A stretch of 39,510 bases of DNA from an uncultured Eubacteriales bacterium (GTDB lineage: Bacteria > Bacillota > Clostridia > Oscillospirales > CAG-272): the NCBI GenBank assembly GCA_934526185.1, contig CAKTAA010000012.1:1-39510 (forward strand). The letters are read 5' to 3'. The first letter of the stretch is position 1, and every line of letters begins with the position of its first letter. The notes beneath the pieces are model-generated. The model searched no databases, was not told the DNA's origin, and saw nothing but the letters and a program-made list of their open reading frames with translations. Shown in pieces: positions 15,706-24,281 of this stretch. A program made the position numbers and the translations under genes.

Positions 15706-17145
15706 TTATGATTCACCCTGCGAAAATATCCGTATGACGCGTTCAAGCTGAACAGCGCGGCTTGCCTTGAAGAGGACGGTATCTCCGGGGCATACGGCAT
15801 TTTTTAGGTGTTCGGCTGTTATTTCGGGGGCATCGAGTGCGCTGTTTGAAAAAATATTCGCCTGGTCCATACCGGAATCTGCGGCGCCGCGCGCAATTTC
15901 ATCTGCGGCCTCTCCGAATGTCAGAAGTGTATGAACTCCTTTTTGGGCGGCGAATGCACCAACTTCGTAATGCAGCGGGGCGGAATGAATACCGAGTTCT
16001 CTCATCTCCCCCAGCACCGCTATGGCGTGCCCGCCCCTGCGCGCACAAATATCTGTGAGAACCGTCAGAGAGGCGCGCATAGCCTCGGGCGAGGCGTTGT
16101 AGCAATCCTCGATGATACGGAAAGCGCCGGCTTCGTAAATCTTTTGTCGCATCCCTGTGTTGACAAAGGCGGACAATCCGCTCCGAATCTGTTTCTCTGT
16201 CATGCGGAGCATCAGACCGCAAAGCCATGCGGCAGCCGCGTTGTATACATTGTGCATACCTTCTGCGGGAATTTTGATATCCTGTATCGTAGATTTTTTA
16301 TCTGGGTATGCCAGTGAGAAAATCATGCCGGCTTCCGAAGAACGGGCGTTGAGTATCCTACAGTCAACGTTATCTCCCATACCGAACGTGAAAACCCGAA
16401 GTCCCTTTCCTTCGGCTTCCTCCCGTTTGTTGAGCAGAAGCGGCTCGTCACCGTTGAGAATTAGTGTGCTGCCGTTTCGCATGCCGTCTGTAATCTCAAA
16501 CTTAGCGTTCCGAATTCCCTCGCGCGAACCCAAATTTTCAATATGAGAAGTACCGACATTGGTAATCACAGCAATATCCGGTTCCGCAATCTTCGAAAGT
16601 CGGCTGATTTCACCGGCATGGTTCATCCCCATTTCCAGAATCGCGGCCTGATGCTCGGACGACAGCCGGAAAAGCGTGAGCGGCAGTCCGATCTCATTGT
16701 TGAGATTTCCCTCCGTTTTCAGCACCGGAAAGGCACTTGAGGCTACGGCTGAGATAAATTCCTTTGTTGTCGTTTTTCCGACGCTTCCGGTGACGGCAAT
16801 AACCGTTGGTGAAATGGTGTTTTTATACCACCGGGCAATATCTCCAAGCGCTTTCAGCGTATCCGGTACGGTAATGATTGAAACTTCCCCATTATTATGG
16901 AAAACAGATGAAAGATCGACTGAATCTTCACATACCAGACAGGATGCACCCGCGTCGGCCGCATCGCCCAAAAAAGCGTGCCCGTCAAATTTTTCACCGC
17001 GCAGGGCAAGAAAGAGGCTGCCTGGTTTGAGGTTTCTGGAATCTGTTGTAATGCCTCGGATACTGTGTTTTGTATTATTCAGAAGCCGGCCGCCTGTGAT
17101 GCCACAGAGGGCGGCGGGCGTCAGATGGAGCGAATCAATACTCAT
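15706..17145 (-). CDS. murF: UDP-N-acetylmuramoyl-tripeptide--D-alanyl-D-alanine ligase MurF
   Basis: A 479-residue cytosolic ATP-dependent ligase that adds D-Ala-D-Ala to the UDP-MurNAc tripeptide. The P-loop VTGSVGKTTTKE is at about 118-129, followed by LNNEIGLPLTLF, then ILEMGMNHAGEI with the Mg-binding Glu and His, and in the C-terminal domain IIEDCYNASPEAM and VLGEMRELG. ATG 17145 comes two bases after the murE stop, with a CCGGAG ribosome binding site inside the end of murE, so the two are translationally coupled. Length is standard. Confidence 0.96.
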   Translation of the reverse strand: MSIDSLHLTPAALCGITGGRLLNNTKHSIRGITTDSRNLKPGSLFLALRGEKFDGHAFLGDAADAGASCLVCEDSVDLSSVFHNNGEVSIITVPDTLKALGDIARWYKNTISPTVIAVTGSVGKTTTKEFISAVASSAFPVLKTEGNLNNEIGLPLTLFRLSSEHQAAILEMGMNHAGEISRLSKIAEPDIAVITNVGTSHIENLGSREGIRNAKFEITDGMRNGSTLILNGDEPLLLNKREEAEGKGLRVFTFGMGDNVDCRILNARSSEAGMIFSLAYPDKKSTIQDIKIPAEGMHNVYNAAAAWLCGLMLRMTEKQIRSGLSAFVNTGMRQKIYEAGAFRIIEDCYNASPEAMRASLTVLTDICARRGGHAIAVLGEMRELGIHSAPLHYEVGAFAAQKGVHTLLTFGEAADEIARGAADSGMDQANIFSNSALDAPEITAEHLKNAVCPGDTVLFKASRAVQLERVIRIFSQGES

Positions 17146-17147
17146 AG

Positions 17148-18653
17148 CTAAATCTCCGGCTCGTTTAATTTGGTATTTTTTTCGTTAAAATATTGTAAAA
17201 CGATTGTCTTTTCAGAAAAGGGATGCTTGCCGTCGGCGGTGATTTCGTAGTCCTCATGCCCCTTGCCGGCGAGCAGAACAATATCACCTGTCCTCGCAGT
17301 GTCAAGGGCATAACGTATCGCCTCGGAGCGTTTCGGAATGACGGCATGCGGCGCCTCCTTGTCAACTCCGCGCAGAATCTGGCGTATAATTTCCAGCGGA
17401 TTCTCTGAACGGCTGTTGTCCGAAGTAATGATGCAAAAATCGGCGGTACGGGAGGCAATGCGCCCCATAACAGGCCGTTTTGCGGTATCTCTGTCTCCAC
17501 CGCAGCCAAAAACGAGTATCAGACGCGCACCCTCCGGCTTGGCCGTTTTCAGCGTCAGCAAAATGTTCTGCAATGCATCCGGCGTGTGCGCGTAATCCAG
17601 AAAAACAGAAAAATCAGCCGGAACAGGGAGGGCCTCAATTCTGCCTGGAACAGAACTGAAAGCCGCAATGGAATCGGCAATGATTTTTTGCGGAATACCG
17701 AAAAGAAAGGCGCACGACGCTGCGGCTAAAGTATTACAGACCGAAAAATGACCGGGAAGGGGAGTCTTAATATGGAAGAGTACGGAATTCGTAAGAAATT
17801 CATATTCTGAACCCTCCACGCCTTTGTACTTAATATTTTTTGCCGAAAAATCCGCATCACAGCGACCTTCCGCTGAAAAGAAGTATTTTTTTCCGGTAAT
17901 GCTCGGGTGAGCGGAGAGCGCGGCAGCATAGGATGAGTCTGAACAAAAAAGACTGCGGGAGCAGGAAAAGAAAAGCTTTTGCTTGGCAGCCAGATAATTC
18001 TCCATGGTACCGTGAAAGTCTAAGTGTTCCGGTGTGAGATTGGTGAAAATTCCTGCCGCGAAAAACAGGCCGGCCAGCCGGCCGAGAGCGAGTGCGTGTG
18101 AAGATGCTTCCATAAATACGTATTCTGTCCCGCACTTTGCCATGCGGAAAAGAAGGCGTGCAATCTCATCCGGCTCCGGCGTCGTCATCACAGAGGGGCA
18201 GTCATCTCCGCCGACAATGTTGTGTACTGTTCCGATCAATCCGGTTTGGTATCCGGCTTTGGAAAAGATTGCACGCAGAAGATGTGTCACCGAGGTCTTG
18301 CCGTTTGTACCGGTCACAGCGATCAGCTTCAGCTTATCCTCAGGATGATGGTAATAAGCAAGCCACATTTCAGAGAGCAGGGCGCGTGTGTCGGCCGCAA
18401 GGATCCATGGCGTTTCGCCGCAGTCAGGGATAAATGCCGAATCCTCTAAAATGACAGCCGCAGCTCCGCTTTCAACAGCCTGCCGGATAAAGAAGTGCCC
18501 ATCTGTTTTTGTACCGCGGACACAGACAAAAGCACAATCCTCGCACGCATTTCTGCTGTCGGATGAGATGCCGGAAACAGACACATTGAGACAGGTATCT
18601 GGATGGGAACATGACAGGATTTCCGCTTTATCGAGCAATTCATATAGCCTCAT
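17148..18653 (-). CDS. murE: UDP-MurNAc-L-Ala-D-Glu ligase MurE (probably meso-DAP adding)
   Basis: A 501-residue cytosolic ligase that adds the third stem amino acid. The start is ATG 18653, behind GGAGG; an upstream in-frame start lacks a site. Motifs are SSDSR near 30-34, the P-loop VTGTNGKTSVTH at 113-124, and FTNLTPEHLDFHGTMENYLA. The C-terminal domain has FGCGGDRDTAKRPVMGRIA and then SDNSRSENP at about 411-419. In MurE this last loop is DNPR in enzymes that use meso-diaminopimelate; here it reads DNSR, keeping the Arg that contacts the DAP carboxylate, so DAP is more likely than Lys. It is followed two bases later by murF, and preceded by the PBP gene with a GC-rich stem-loop in the gap. 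Confidence 0.95.
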   Translation of the reverse strand: MRLYELLDKAEILSCSHPDTCLNVSVSGISSDSRNACEDCAFVCVRGTKTDGHFFIRQAVESGAAAVILEDSAFIPDCGETPWILAADTRALLSEMWLAYYHHPEDKLKLIAVTGTNGKTSVTHLLRAIFSKAGYQTGLIGTVHNIVGGDDCPSVMTTPEPDEIARLLFRMAKCGTEYVFMEASSHALALGRLAGLFFAAGIFTNLTPEHLDFHGTMENYLAAKQKLFFSCSRSLFCSDSSYAAALSAHPSITGKKYFFSAEGRCDADFSAKNIKYKGVEGSEYEFLTNSVLFHIKTPLPGHFSVCNTLAAASCAFLFGIPQKIIADSIAAFSSVPGRIEALPVPADFSVFLDYAHTPDALQNILLTLKTAKPEGARLILVFGCGGDRDTAKRPVMGRIASRTADFCIITSDNSRSENPLEIIRQILRGVDKEAPHAVIPKRSEAIRYALDTARTGDIVLLAGKGHEDYEITADGKHPFSEKTIVLQYFNEKNTKLNEPEI

Positions 18654-18773
18654 ATAAGATTCCTCCGCAAAAGTTAACATTTATAATGGTACGTTTCGTT
18701 ATCCTTTGCTTTGAAAATCTGCTTTTTAAACTGTATGATAAAAGGAAAATCTCCGGAAAAGCGCATAATAAGC

Positions 18774-18816
18774 GGCCGGGATACGGATAAGGCTAGCGCT
18801 GCCGTGCATCCCGGCC
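18774..18816. repeat. GC-rich stem-loop between the PBP gene and murE
   Basis: GGCCGGGAT (18774-18782) pairs with ATCCCGGCC (18808-18816) around a 25-base interval that contains AGCGCT. No T run follows on the - strand, so it is not a clear terminator. It may modulate read-through from the PBP gene into murE or protect a processed end. Confidence 0.45.
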
Positions 18817-18834
18817 ATAAGTTGCGAGAGGGTA

Positions 18835-21081
18835 TCAACCGTCTGTTATATTGACATAAAGGAAGTTTACGGTTACCGTTGTTCCGTATGGAACGACGGT
18901 ACCGGGTTCAATCGATTGAGCGACGGCTTTTGCGCCTGCAGATGAGGATTGAACAGCTCCGGTCAGGTGAATATTCAGTCCTGCCGTTGTAAGTGCGTAA
19001 TTGGCCTGAGATATGGTCATATCCTTGAGATCGGGAACCTCAACCGTACCGGTAGCGGCTGCATCCCCCGTATAAAGCAGAACGGTGCCGCTTTCCTTGG
19101 ACATAATGCTGCCGCTTCTCGGCATCTGATCGTTGACGGTCTCACCGGAGCCGTAGACCTTGTATTTAATGCCGGCGCTTTCCAGCTCAGCTTTGGCGTC
19201 CGTCAGAGATTTGCCGGTATAATTGGCTACACTGACTTCTACTGCAAGAAGCTCCTCTTCTGTAAATACAGGATCGATATTCATGTATGCCAGTACCTCG
19301 CCCATAGTTTTGGAAACGTAAGGCGCGGCGACCATACTTCCGTATACGCTGTTTCCGAACGGTTCGTCGACGATAATAAGTATTGCGACCTGAGGGTTCT
19401 CGGCGGGAGCGTATGCGATACAGGAACCGACACGGTAAATATCTTCGCCAGTTTCGCTGAATTTGTCGCGCTTTTGAGAGGTACCGGTTTTTGCAGCAAC
19501 TTTATATCCTTTTACATAGGCATTTTTTGCACCGCCGTCGGTGGAAACGCCCTCCTGCAGGATATCGGTCACAATTTTTGCGGTTTCCTCACTGATAACC
19601 GTCCGGCGAGTCTCGGGCTCAAAGCTTTTAATAACATTGCCGTCATCGTCAACCAGCTTGGAGACGACGTGCGGCGTAACAAGCGTTCCTCCGTTTGCAA
19701 CCGCAGAGATAGCAGTGATTTGCTGAATGGCCGTGGTCTTAAATGTCTGACCGAAAGAATAGATAGCTAACTCCAAATTGTGCATATCGGCCTGTTTTGA
19801 GTAAATTCCCTTGGATTCACCTGGGAGATCGATTCCGGTTTTTTCGGTATAGCCGAATGCCTGGAAGTATTTGTAAAAGGAAGGGAGGCCTATTCTTTTA
19901 GCAAGCTGCATCATCGTTGGGTTGCAGGATTGCTGCAATCCCCGTGCAAAGGTGACGGTTCCGTGCCCCGTTGTACGGTGACAGGATACATTTTGCGTAT
20001 GGCCGTTTCCGAGATCCACTGCATAGGAACCCGAACAGGTAAACATATCGGTGGGGGTGACTACGTTTTCCTCAAATCCCATTGAGGCGGTAACGACCTT
20101 AAAGGTGGAACCTGGCTCATAGGTATCGTTGATCGCCTTATTTCTCCAAAGCTCCAGCAGATATTCGTTGTATTTTTTCTTATATTCTTCCGAATCCTCC
20201 TCGTATTGGCTGATTTGGGAGAGCGACCATTCGTCGAGCTGATTGGGGGTGTTTAGGTCATAGTTCGGATAGGTTCCCATACCGAGAATGGCGCCGGTAT
20301 TGACATTCATTACAATGCCGCACACACGGTTGGCCACTTTGTTTTCATAAAAGGTTTCTTCGAGATAGGAATCCAGCGTGCTCTGAATTTTATAGTCCAG
20401 TGTCGAAACAATATTGTATCCGCTTTCAGCGTCGATGTAGCTTTCGTATTTTGTAGGCATGCTGCCGCCCCGGGCATTGACAGCCGTAATGATTTTACCC
20501 GAGACGCCCTGCAGGTAAGCGTCGTACTGTAGTTCAATTCCGTAGGCACCTTTTCCTTCTGCACCGACAAAGCCGATCACCTGAGAGGCGAGCGTGCCAA
20601 AGGGATAATAACGCTTTGAGGTTTCTGCAAGGTGAATGCACGTAAGCTTGTGTTCATTGATAAAGGCGCGTACTTCGTCTGCCTTCTCCTCTTCCACGTT
20701 GTTCTTTATGGTTTCATCCATGCGGTAATAACGCCCTGCTTTTTCATATATGGTGTCGTAATCGACGTCGAGGATTTCTGAAAGTCCCTGAGAAATAAGA
20801 ACCTTTTCTTCTTCACTTTGAATATCGCATGGGGATATAAAAACGCGCTCCACCTGAACATTAATGGCGATAGGCGTCATATTGCAGTCATAAATAATAC
20901 CGCGAGGCGCTGTAATGGTTGTCTCTGAGGTGATATTGTCTATGACGAGCTTATGATAGTCGTCATAGGAGAGAACCTGCAGATAAAATAGGCGGATCAT
21001 CAGTAAAATCCATAGAAGCAGCGCACCGCCGAGAACCAGGAGGCCGCGTCGCAGTACTGTTTTGTTGGGCTTGATAAACAT
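18835..21081 (-). CDS. ftsI: Class B penicillin-binding protein with two PASTA domains (FtsI/PBP2B/SpoVD type)
   Basis: A 748-residue bitopic transpeptidase that crosslinks septal peptidoglycan, partner of FtsW. One transmembrane helix at about 13-35. The dimerisation region has TAPRGIIYDCNMTPIA (about 57-72). The transpeptidase domain has the catalytic S325-T-F-K328, SCN near 385-387, and KTGTS at 531-535. Two C-terminal PASTA repeats lie at about 616-672 and 680-744. B. subtilis has both PbpB (two PASTA) and SpoVD (one) in tandem; only one such gene is present here, so it may serve division, sporulation or both. ATG 21081 has only a weak GGTG site. A predicted promoter lies about 270 bases upstream, and a bidirectional terminator further up isolates it from rsmH-ftsL. 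Confidence 0.92.
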   Translation of the reverse strand: MFIKPNKTVLRRGLLVLGGALLLWILLMIRLFYLQVLSYDDYHKLVIDNITSETTITAPRGIIYDCNMTPIAINVQVERVFISPCDIQSEEEKVLISQGLSEILDVDYDTIYEKAGRYYRMDETIKNNVEEEKADEVRAFINEHKLTCIHLAETSKRYYPFGTLASQVIGFVGAEGKGAYGIELQYDAYLQGVSGKIITAVNARGGSMPTKYESYIDAESGYNIVSTLDYKIQSTLDSYLEETFYENKVANRVCGIVMNVNTGAILGMGTYPNYDLNTPNQLDEWSLSQISQYEEDSEEYKKKYNEYLLELWRNKAINDTYEPGSTFKVVTASMGFEENVVTPTDMFTCSGSYAVDLGNGHTQNVSCHRTTGHGTVTFARGLQQSCNPTMMQLAKRIGLPSFYKYFQAFGYTEKTGIDLPGESKGIYSKQADMHNLELAIYSFGQTFKTTAIQQITAISAVANGGTLVTPHVVSKLVDDDGNVIKSFEPETRRTVISEETAKIVTDILQEGVSTDGGAKNAYVKGYKVAAKTGTSQKRDKFSETGEDIYRVGSCIAYAPAENPQVAILIIVDEPFGNSVYGSMVAAPYVSKTMGEVLAYMNIDPVFTEEELLAVEVSVANYTGKSLTDAKAELESAGIKYKVYGSGETVNDQMPRSGSIMSKESGTVLLYTGDAAATGTVEVPDLKDMTISQANYALTTAGLNIHLTGAVQSSSAGAKAVAQSIEPGTVVPYGTTVTVNFLYVNITDG

Positions 21082-21348
21082 AAAACACCTGGGCGCCTTC
21101 CGAGCGGAAAACGCAATCCTTTCTAAAATTTAACGCAATGAAGAACGGAACTGCCTGAGATTGCAAAATATTAAAGACGCTATGAGACAGCGGAAGTTTT
21201 TAACCTGAGGTAGTTGCCCGCTAAATTCGTAAAACCGAATAGATTTGACAGGGGTAAATCGTATTTGTATGCACACTTCTAACGTATTCAGCTAAGTAAA
21301 GCGGAAACGACTGCCAAAAAAGAAAAGACTGCCATATCATATATATCT

Positions 21349-21377
21349 ATCTTACCATGAAAATATGAATTTTGCAA
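21349..21377 (-). promoter_or_regulatory. Predicted promoter of the PASTA-PBP / mur / fts transcript
   Basis: On the - strand, -35 TTGCAA (21377-21372), exactly 17 bases, -10 TAAGAT (21354-21349), about 270 bases before the PBP start. The -35 plus seven following bases are identical to the predicted ftsZ promoter. Because a strong terminator at 22296-22336 should stop transcripts from mraZ, this site probably drives ftsI-murE-murF-mraY-ftsW-murG-divIB. The remaining DNA in 21082-21463 shows no gene. Confidence 0.5.
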
Positions 21378-21463
21378 ATAAATTATCTGAACAGAAGCAT
21401 GCTTTTTCCGGGAAAACACCGTTTCCGGTATAGTCTTGTTTTATCGCTTTACAGATAGAATTT

Positions 21464-22270
21464 ATGGTAAAATCATTTGGGCTGAATATAGCAATTATTG
21501 GAAGCAGTGTGATGGGGAAGTGGCATACCTATGGATACGATAAAATCATAGAGCTTTACGACGACATTCCAATAGAAAAGATCGTTATGTATACAAGTAA
21601 TCTTACAGAGAAAGGAAATCAGAGATCGGCTGGAAGGAAATGGAGACAGACAGGCAAAGGTTGTTGCGCGTCCTGATATTGATATCATCGATATTTCCGC
21701 ATATGACTGCCTTCATTACCCGATCACAAAGAAACTTTTCTGAACGGAAAAAAGGTGATATGCGAGAATCTGCCTGCGAATGATGGAGAGCAGACGCTGG
21801 AGCTGGCGGATTTGGTGCATGAAAAGAAAGTATGCGCGACCGTTTATACAAAAATGCAGGCCGGGTGGGACCTTGGGAGATTTGGGGACTCATTTAATTG
21901 ATATGTGCCGGTTTATGGGGGTGGAATTCGTACAAGTTGCAAAATGAACGAGGTGTACGGCAAACAGAGAAAATCCGGTGAAGAAATGGTAACAACAACG
22001 GCCAACAGGCTATATTTGTTCGAAGTACGTTTCCAGAATGACGCCTTGGATCCTTTTGAGTTGTCCTGAGTTTCGGGCGGGGCAGGAGGCATGATTTTAG
22101 AGATTCCTGGACCAAAAGATAGTGTGCGTTGGAAAAAATTCCGTAAACAGCCTGAAGGTTTACATTCCGGATAAAATTTGCGATGGAGGTGATTATAAGC
22201 GTATCGATGCAAATGAAATTATACTGATCGATGCGGGTACAGCAGCATCGGAACATGCATTCGTCGAACA
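21464..22270 (+). pseudogene. Decayed Gfo/Idh/MocA family oxidoreductase
   Basis: From ATG 21464 the frame gives LNIAIIGSSVMGKWHTYGYD, a clear N-terminal Rossmann start (G-x-G-x2-G variant), then DIPIEKIVMYTSN. The reading then changes frame to ARPDIDIIDISAYDCLHYPI (about 21668-21730), again to VICENLPANDGEQTLELADL and VHEKKVCATVYTKMQAG, and again to GGTLGDLGTHLIDMCRFMGV (about 21860-21930). The last is the family's active-site region with the conserved D-x-G-x-H-x2-D. At least three frameshifts and several stops occur. Typical length would be about 350-400 codons, and only about 270 are accounted for. It lies on the strand opposite to the dcw genes, between ftsL and the PBP gene, which normally adjoin. 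Substrate unknown. Confidence 0.7.
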
Positions 22271-22295
22271 GAGAAAAACACTGTTAAAGAAAAAC

Positions 22296-22336
22296 GCGGC
22301 AAAAAGATGGGATCATCCTTTTTGCCGCATTTTTTC
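22296..22336. terminator. Strong bidirectional terminator inside the dcw cluster
   Basis: GCGGCAAAAAGATG (22296-22309) pairs with CATCCTTTTTGCCGC (22314-22328) with one bulge. T6 follows on the + strand (22330-22335), and on the - strand GTTTTTCTTT follows. It sits between the ftsL-like gene and the PBP gene and ends both the + strand remnant and the mraZ-rsmH-ftsL transcript. Confidence 0.8.
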
Positions 22337-22470
22337 TGCATATAACTCCTGTTTCGTTTTATTCCACAGAAACCAATTTATATACCCCATAAAGGAATAT
22401 TTCAACTCATCTATTTTATCGCATTCTTCTTTATCAAAAGCTTTGAAATTGGTGTAGAGTGCCAATTTCT
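22313..22470 (-). pseudogene. Coding-like tail after the ftsL-like gene, unknown
   Basis: Just past the ftsL-like stop, in the +1 frame relative to it, an open stretch reads KKLALYTNFKAFDKEECDKI, DELKYSFMGYINWFLWNKTK and QELYAEKMRQKG. It ends at a TGA within the terminator stem, as real genes often do. Composition is natural and rich in charged and aromatic residues. The only in-frame start is TTG 22501 inside ftsL, without a ribosome binding site. It is probably the end of a gene brought in with the oxidoreductase remnant; a read-through extension of FtsL by frameshifting is a less likely alternative. No family recognised. Confidence 0.3.
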
Positions 22471-23267
22471 TATTGAAAAAATTCTGAAAATAAATCAGCA
22501 ATAATACTCATCAGCGTGGTATAGGAGGAACCCGTTCCCTCGGGCTCGTCGGTTACAACCACGGTCTTATCCTCGTTTTCGATAGTAATGTATTTTTTGG
22601 TCAGATGATCGTTCTTTATCATCCCATAATCTTCTTTTGCAATGCGCTCAATTTCCATCAGATCCACACGCTTTGCCAGCTCATTGTTGAGTTCTTCCTC
22701 TGTCTGCTTCAGTGCGGTGAGCTGGTTGGTAAGCGCCGATGCCTCAGAGGTGTATTCATTGAGTTTTACATAATTGTAGACGATGAACATGATAAGAATT
22801 GTACAGATAAGAGAGCTGAAAACGACAGCAATCGGAAACGGCCGCGTAGTGGGATTTTTGTATGTTTTAATAGTCGGCTTCGGCATGCGTACCGCGCGGC
22901 GGCGCGGACGAGGCGTACCGTACATGTAAATGGGAAAACCCTCGCGGTCATAGCCCATCAGCAGCTTTTTAGCGCCGGGAACCGGTGTTTTGTGAAGCTG
23001 CATATTTTTGTAACGCGCAGGAATGTTAAGATGCGAATGCGGCTCCAAAGCTGCGCTTTTCTGTATGCTGTTGCGCGGTGCGGCAGGGGTAGTACGGTAC
23101 TTTGCGTCGGAAGTATTGGCGTTTTTCCGTTCGGCAGCTTCTGTTGTTTGGGTATTTATGTGATTTGCCTGCTTTTGGGAGCGCGCCTCAGCTTTTTCGC
23201 GGGTACGAAAAAGAGCGTACATGCTTTCGTCACTGCGCTTTGGTGATTTTGGAATTTTGCTGCTCAT
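22470..23267 (-). CDS. ftsL: FtsL-like divisome protein with long basic N-terminus
   Basis: A 265-residue bitopic protein in the ftsL position directly after rsmH (36-base gap). Residues 1-145 are low-complexity, polar and basic (RSQKQANHINTQTTEAAERK, then GTPRPRRRAVRMPKPTIKTY). One transmembrane helix lies at about 148-170 (PIAVVFSSLICTILIMFIVY), followed by a coiled coil at about 172-215 (YTSEASALTNQLTALKQTEE) and then MEIERIAKEDYGMIKNDH, the typical FtsL/DivIC ending motif. FtsL bridges DivIB/DivIC to the septal synthase. Most FtsL proteins are 90-130 residues, so the N-terminus is unusually long. ATG 23267 lacks a strong ribosome binding site (AAGGAGGAGG is about 18 bases upstream). Confidence 0.75.
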   Translation of the reverse strand: MSSKIPKSPKRSDESMYALFRTREKAEARSQKQANHINTQTTEAAERKNANTSDAKYRTTPAAPRNSIQKSAALEPHSHLNIPARYKNMQLHKTPVPGAKKLLMGYDREGFPIYMYGTPRPRRRAVRMPKPTIKTYKNPTTRPFPIAVVFSSLICTILIMFIVYNYVKLNEYTSEASALTNQLTALKQTEEELNNELAKRVDLMEIERIAKEDYGMIKNDHLTKKYITIENEDKTVVVTDEPEGTGSSYTTLMSIIADLFSEFFQ

Positions 23268-23303
23268 GATAACATGCCGCTTTGTGACGGCCTCCTCCTT
23301 GCT

Positions 23304-24281
23304 TTATTGTTTCTTTCCGACAGCCTGCAGTTTTTCGGCAACGCGGAGCTTTGCACTGCGTGCCCGCGGATTCTCTGCCAATTCTGCTGCAGAAGCGGTG
23401 ATTGGTTTTTTATTGACTACAAGAATCTCCGGACGCTTTCCGCAAACACAGACAGGGAATTCGGGCGGACAAGTACACCCTTTTGCTGCCGCGGCGAATG
23501 CTTGTTTTACAATGCGATCCTCAAGCGAATGAAAGGATATGACGGCAAGCCGGCCGCCGGGGCGCAGCGCTTTGATCAAGGTATTCAGCGCCGGAGGTAT
23601 AACCGATAGTTCCTGATTGACTTCGATACGAATTGCCTGAAAGGTTCGTTTTGCGGGGTGCGGACCGTCGGCACGGTTCGCGGGGGGTATAGAAGCGCGA
23701 ACGATGTCTGCAAGCTCAAGTGTCGTCCTGACTGGCGCCTTTTCACGAGCTTTTATAATATGCGATGCAATGCTTGAGGCAAAACGTTCTTCACCGTATT
23801 CTCTGATGATCCGGCAAAGCTCATTGCGCGAATATTTATTTACAATATCATAAGCGGTCAGCGACGCTTCGGTGTTCATACGCATATCGAGCGGGGCGTC
23901 ATGCTGATAGGAAAAACCGCGGGAAGGGGTATCGAGTTGATACGAGGAAACGCCGAGATCGATGAGCGCTCCGTCAATACCCGCAATTTGATTTTCTGCA
24001 AGAATTGCACGAATGTTCTGAAAATTATCATGCACCAGTGTGATTCTGTCACGGTAGACGCAAAGACGATCAGCCGCTGCCGTAAGCGCAGCGGTATCCT
24101 GATCGATACCGATAAGCCGACCGTCTTTTTCCAGCCGTCCGGCAATTTCAAAAGAATGCCCGCCGCCTCCCAAGGTGCAATCGACGTAAATTCCATGCGG
24201 TCGTATTTGCAGAGCCTCGACACATTCGTCAAGCATAACGGGGCGGTGGGCAAATGATGTAATTGATTGATTTATAATCAT
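23304..24281 (-). CDS. rsmH: 16S rRNA (cytosine1402-N4)-methyltransferase RsmH
   Basis: A 325-residue SAM-dependent methyltransferase (formerly MraW) that modifies C1402 in the ribosomal P site. Visible motifs are HRPVMLDECVEAL (12-24), the SAM loop DCTLGGGGHS (34-43), GIDQDTAAL, DLGVSSYQLDTPSRGFSYQH, and FQAIRIEVNQEL with FHSLEDRIVKQAF. Length is slightly above the family norm (about 310). Its ATG overlaps the mraZ stop by one base (TAATG), so translation is coupled to mraZ. Second gene of the dcw cluster. Confidence 0.96.
   Translation of the reverse strand: MIINQSITSFAHRPVMLDECVEALQIRPHGIYVDCTLGGGGHSFEIAGRLEKDGRLIGIDQDTAALTAAADRLCVYRDRITLVHDNFQNIRAILAENQIAGIDGALIDLGVSSYQLDTPSRGFSYQHDAPLDMRMNTEASLTAYDIVNKYSRNELCRIIREYGEERFASSIASHIIKAREKAPVRTTLELADIVRASIPPANRADGPHPAKRTFQAIRIEVNQELSVIPPALNTLIKALRPGGRLAVISFHSLEDRIVKQAFAAAAKGCTCPPEFPVCVCGKRPEILVVNKKPITASAAELAENPRARSAKLRVAEKLQAVGKKQ

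Noticed and set aside
18774..18816. Stem-loop before murE as a rho-independent terminator
   Set aside because: No T run after the stem on the transcribed strand, and murE through divIB show no other convincing promoter close by.
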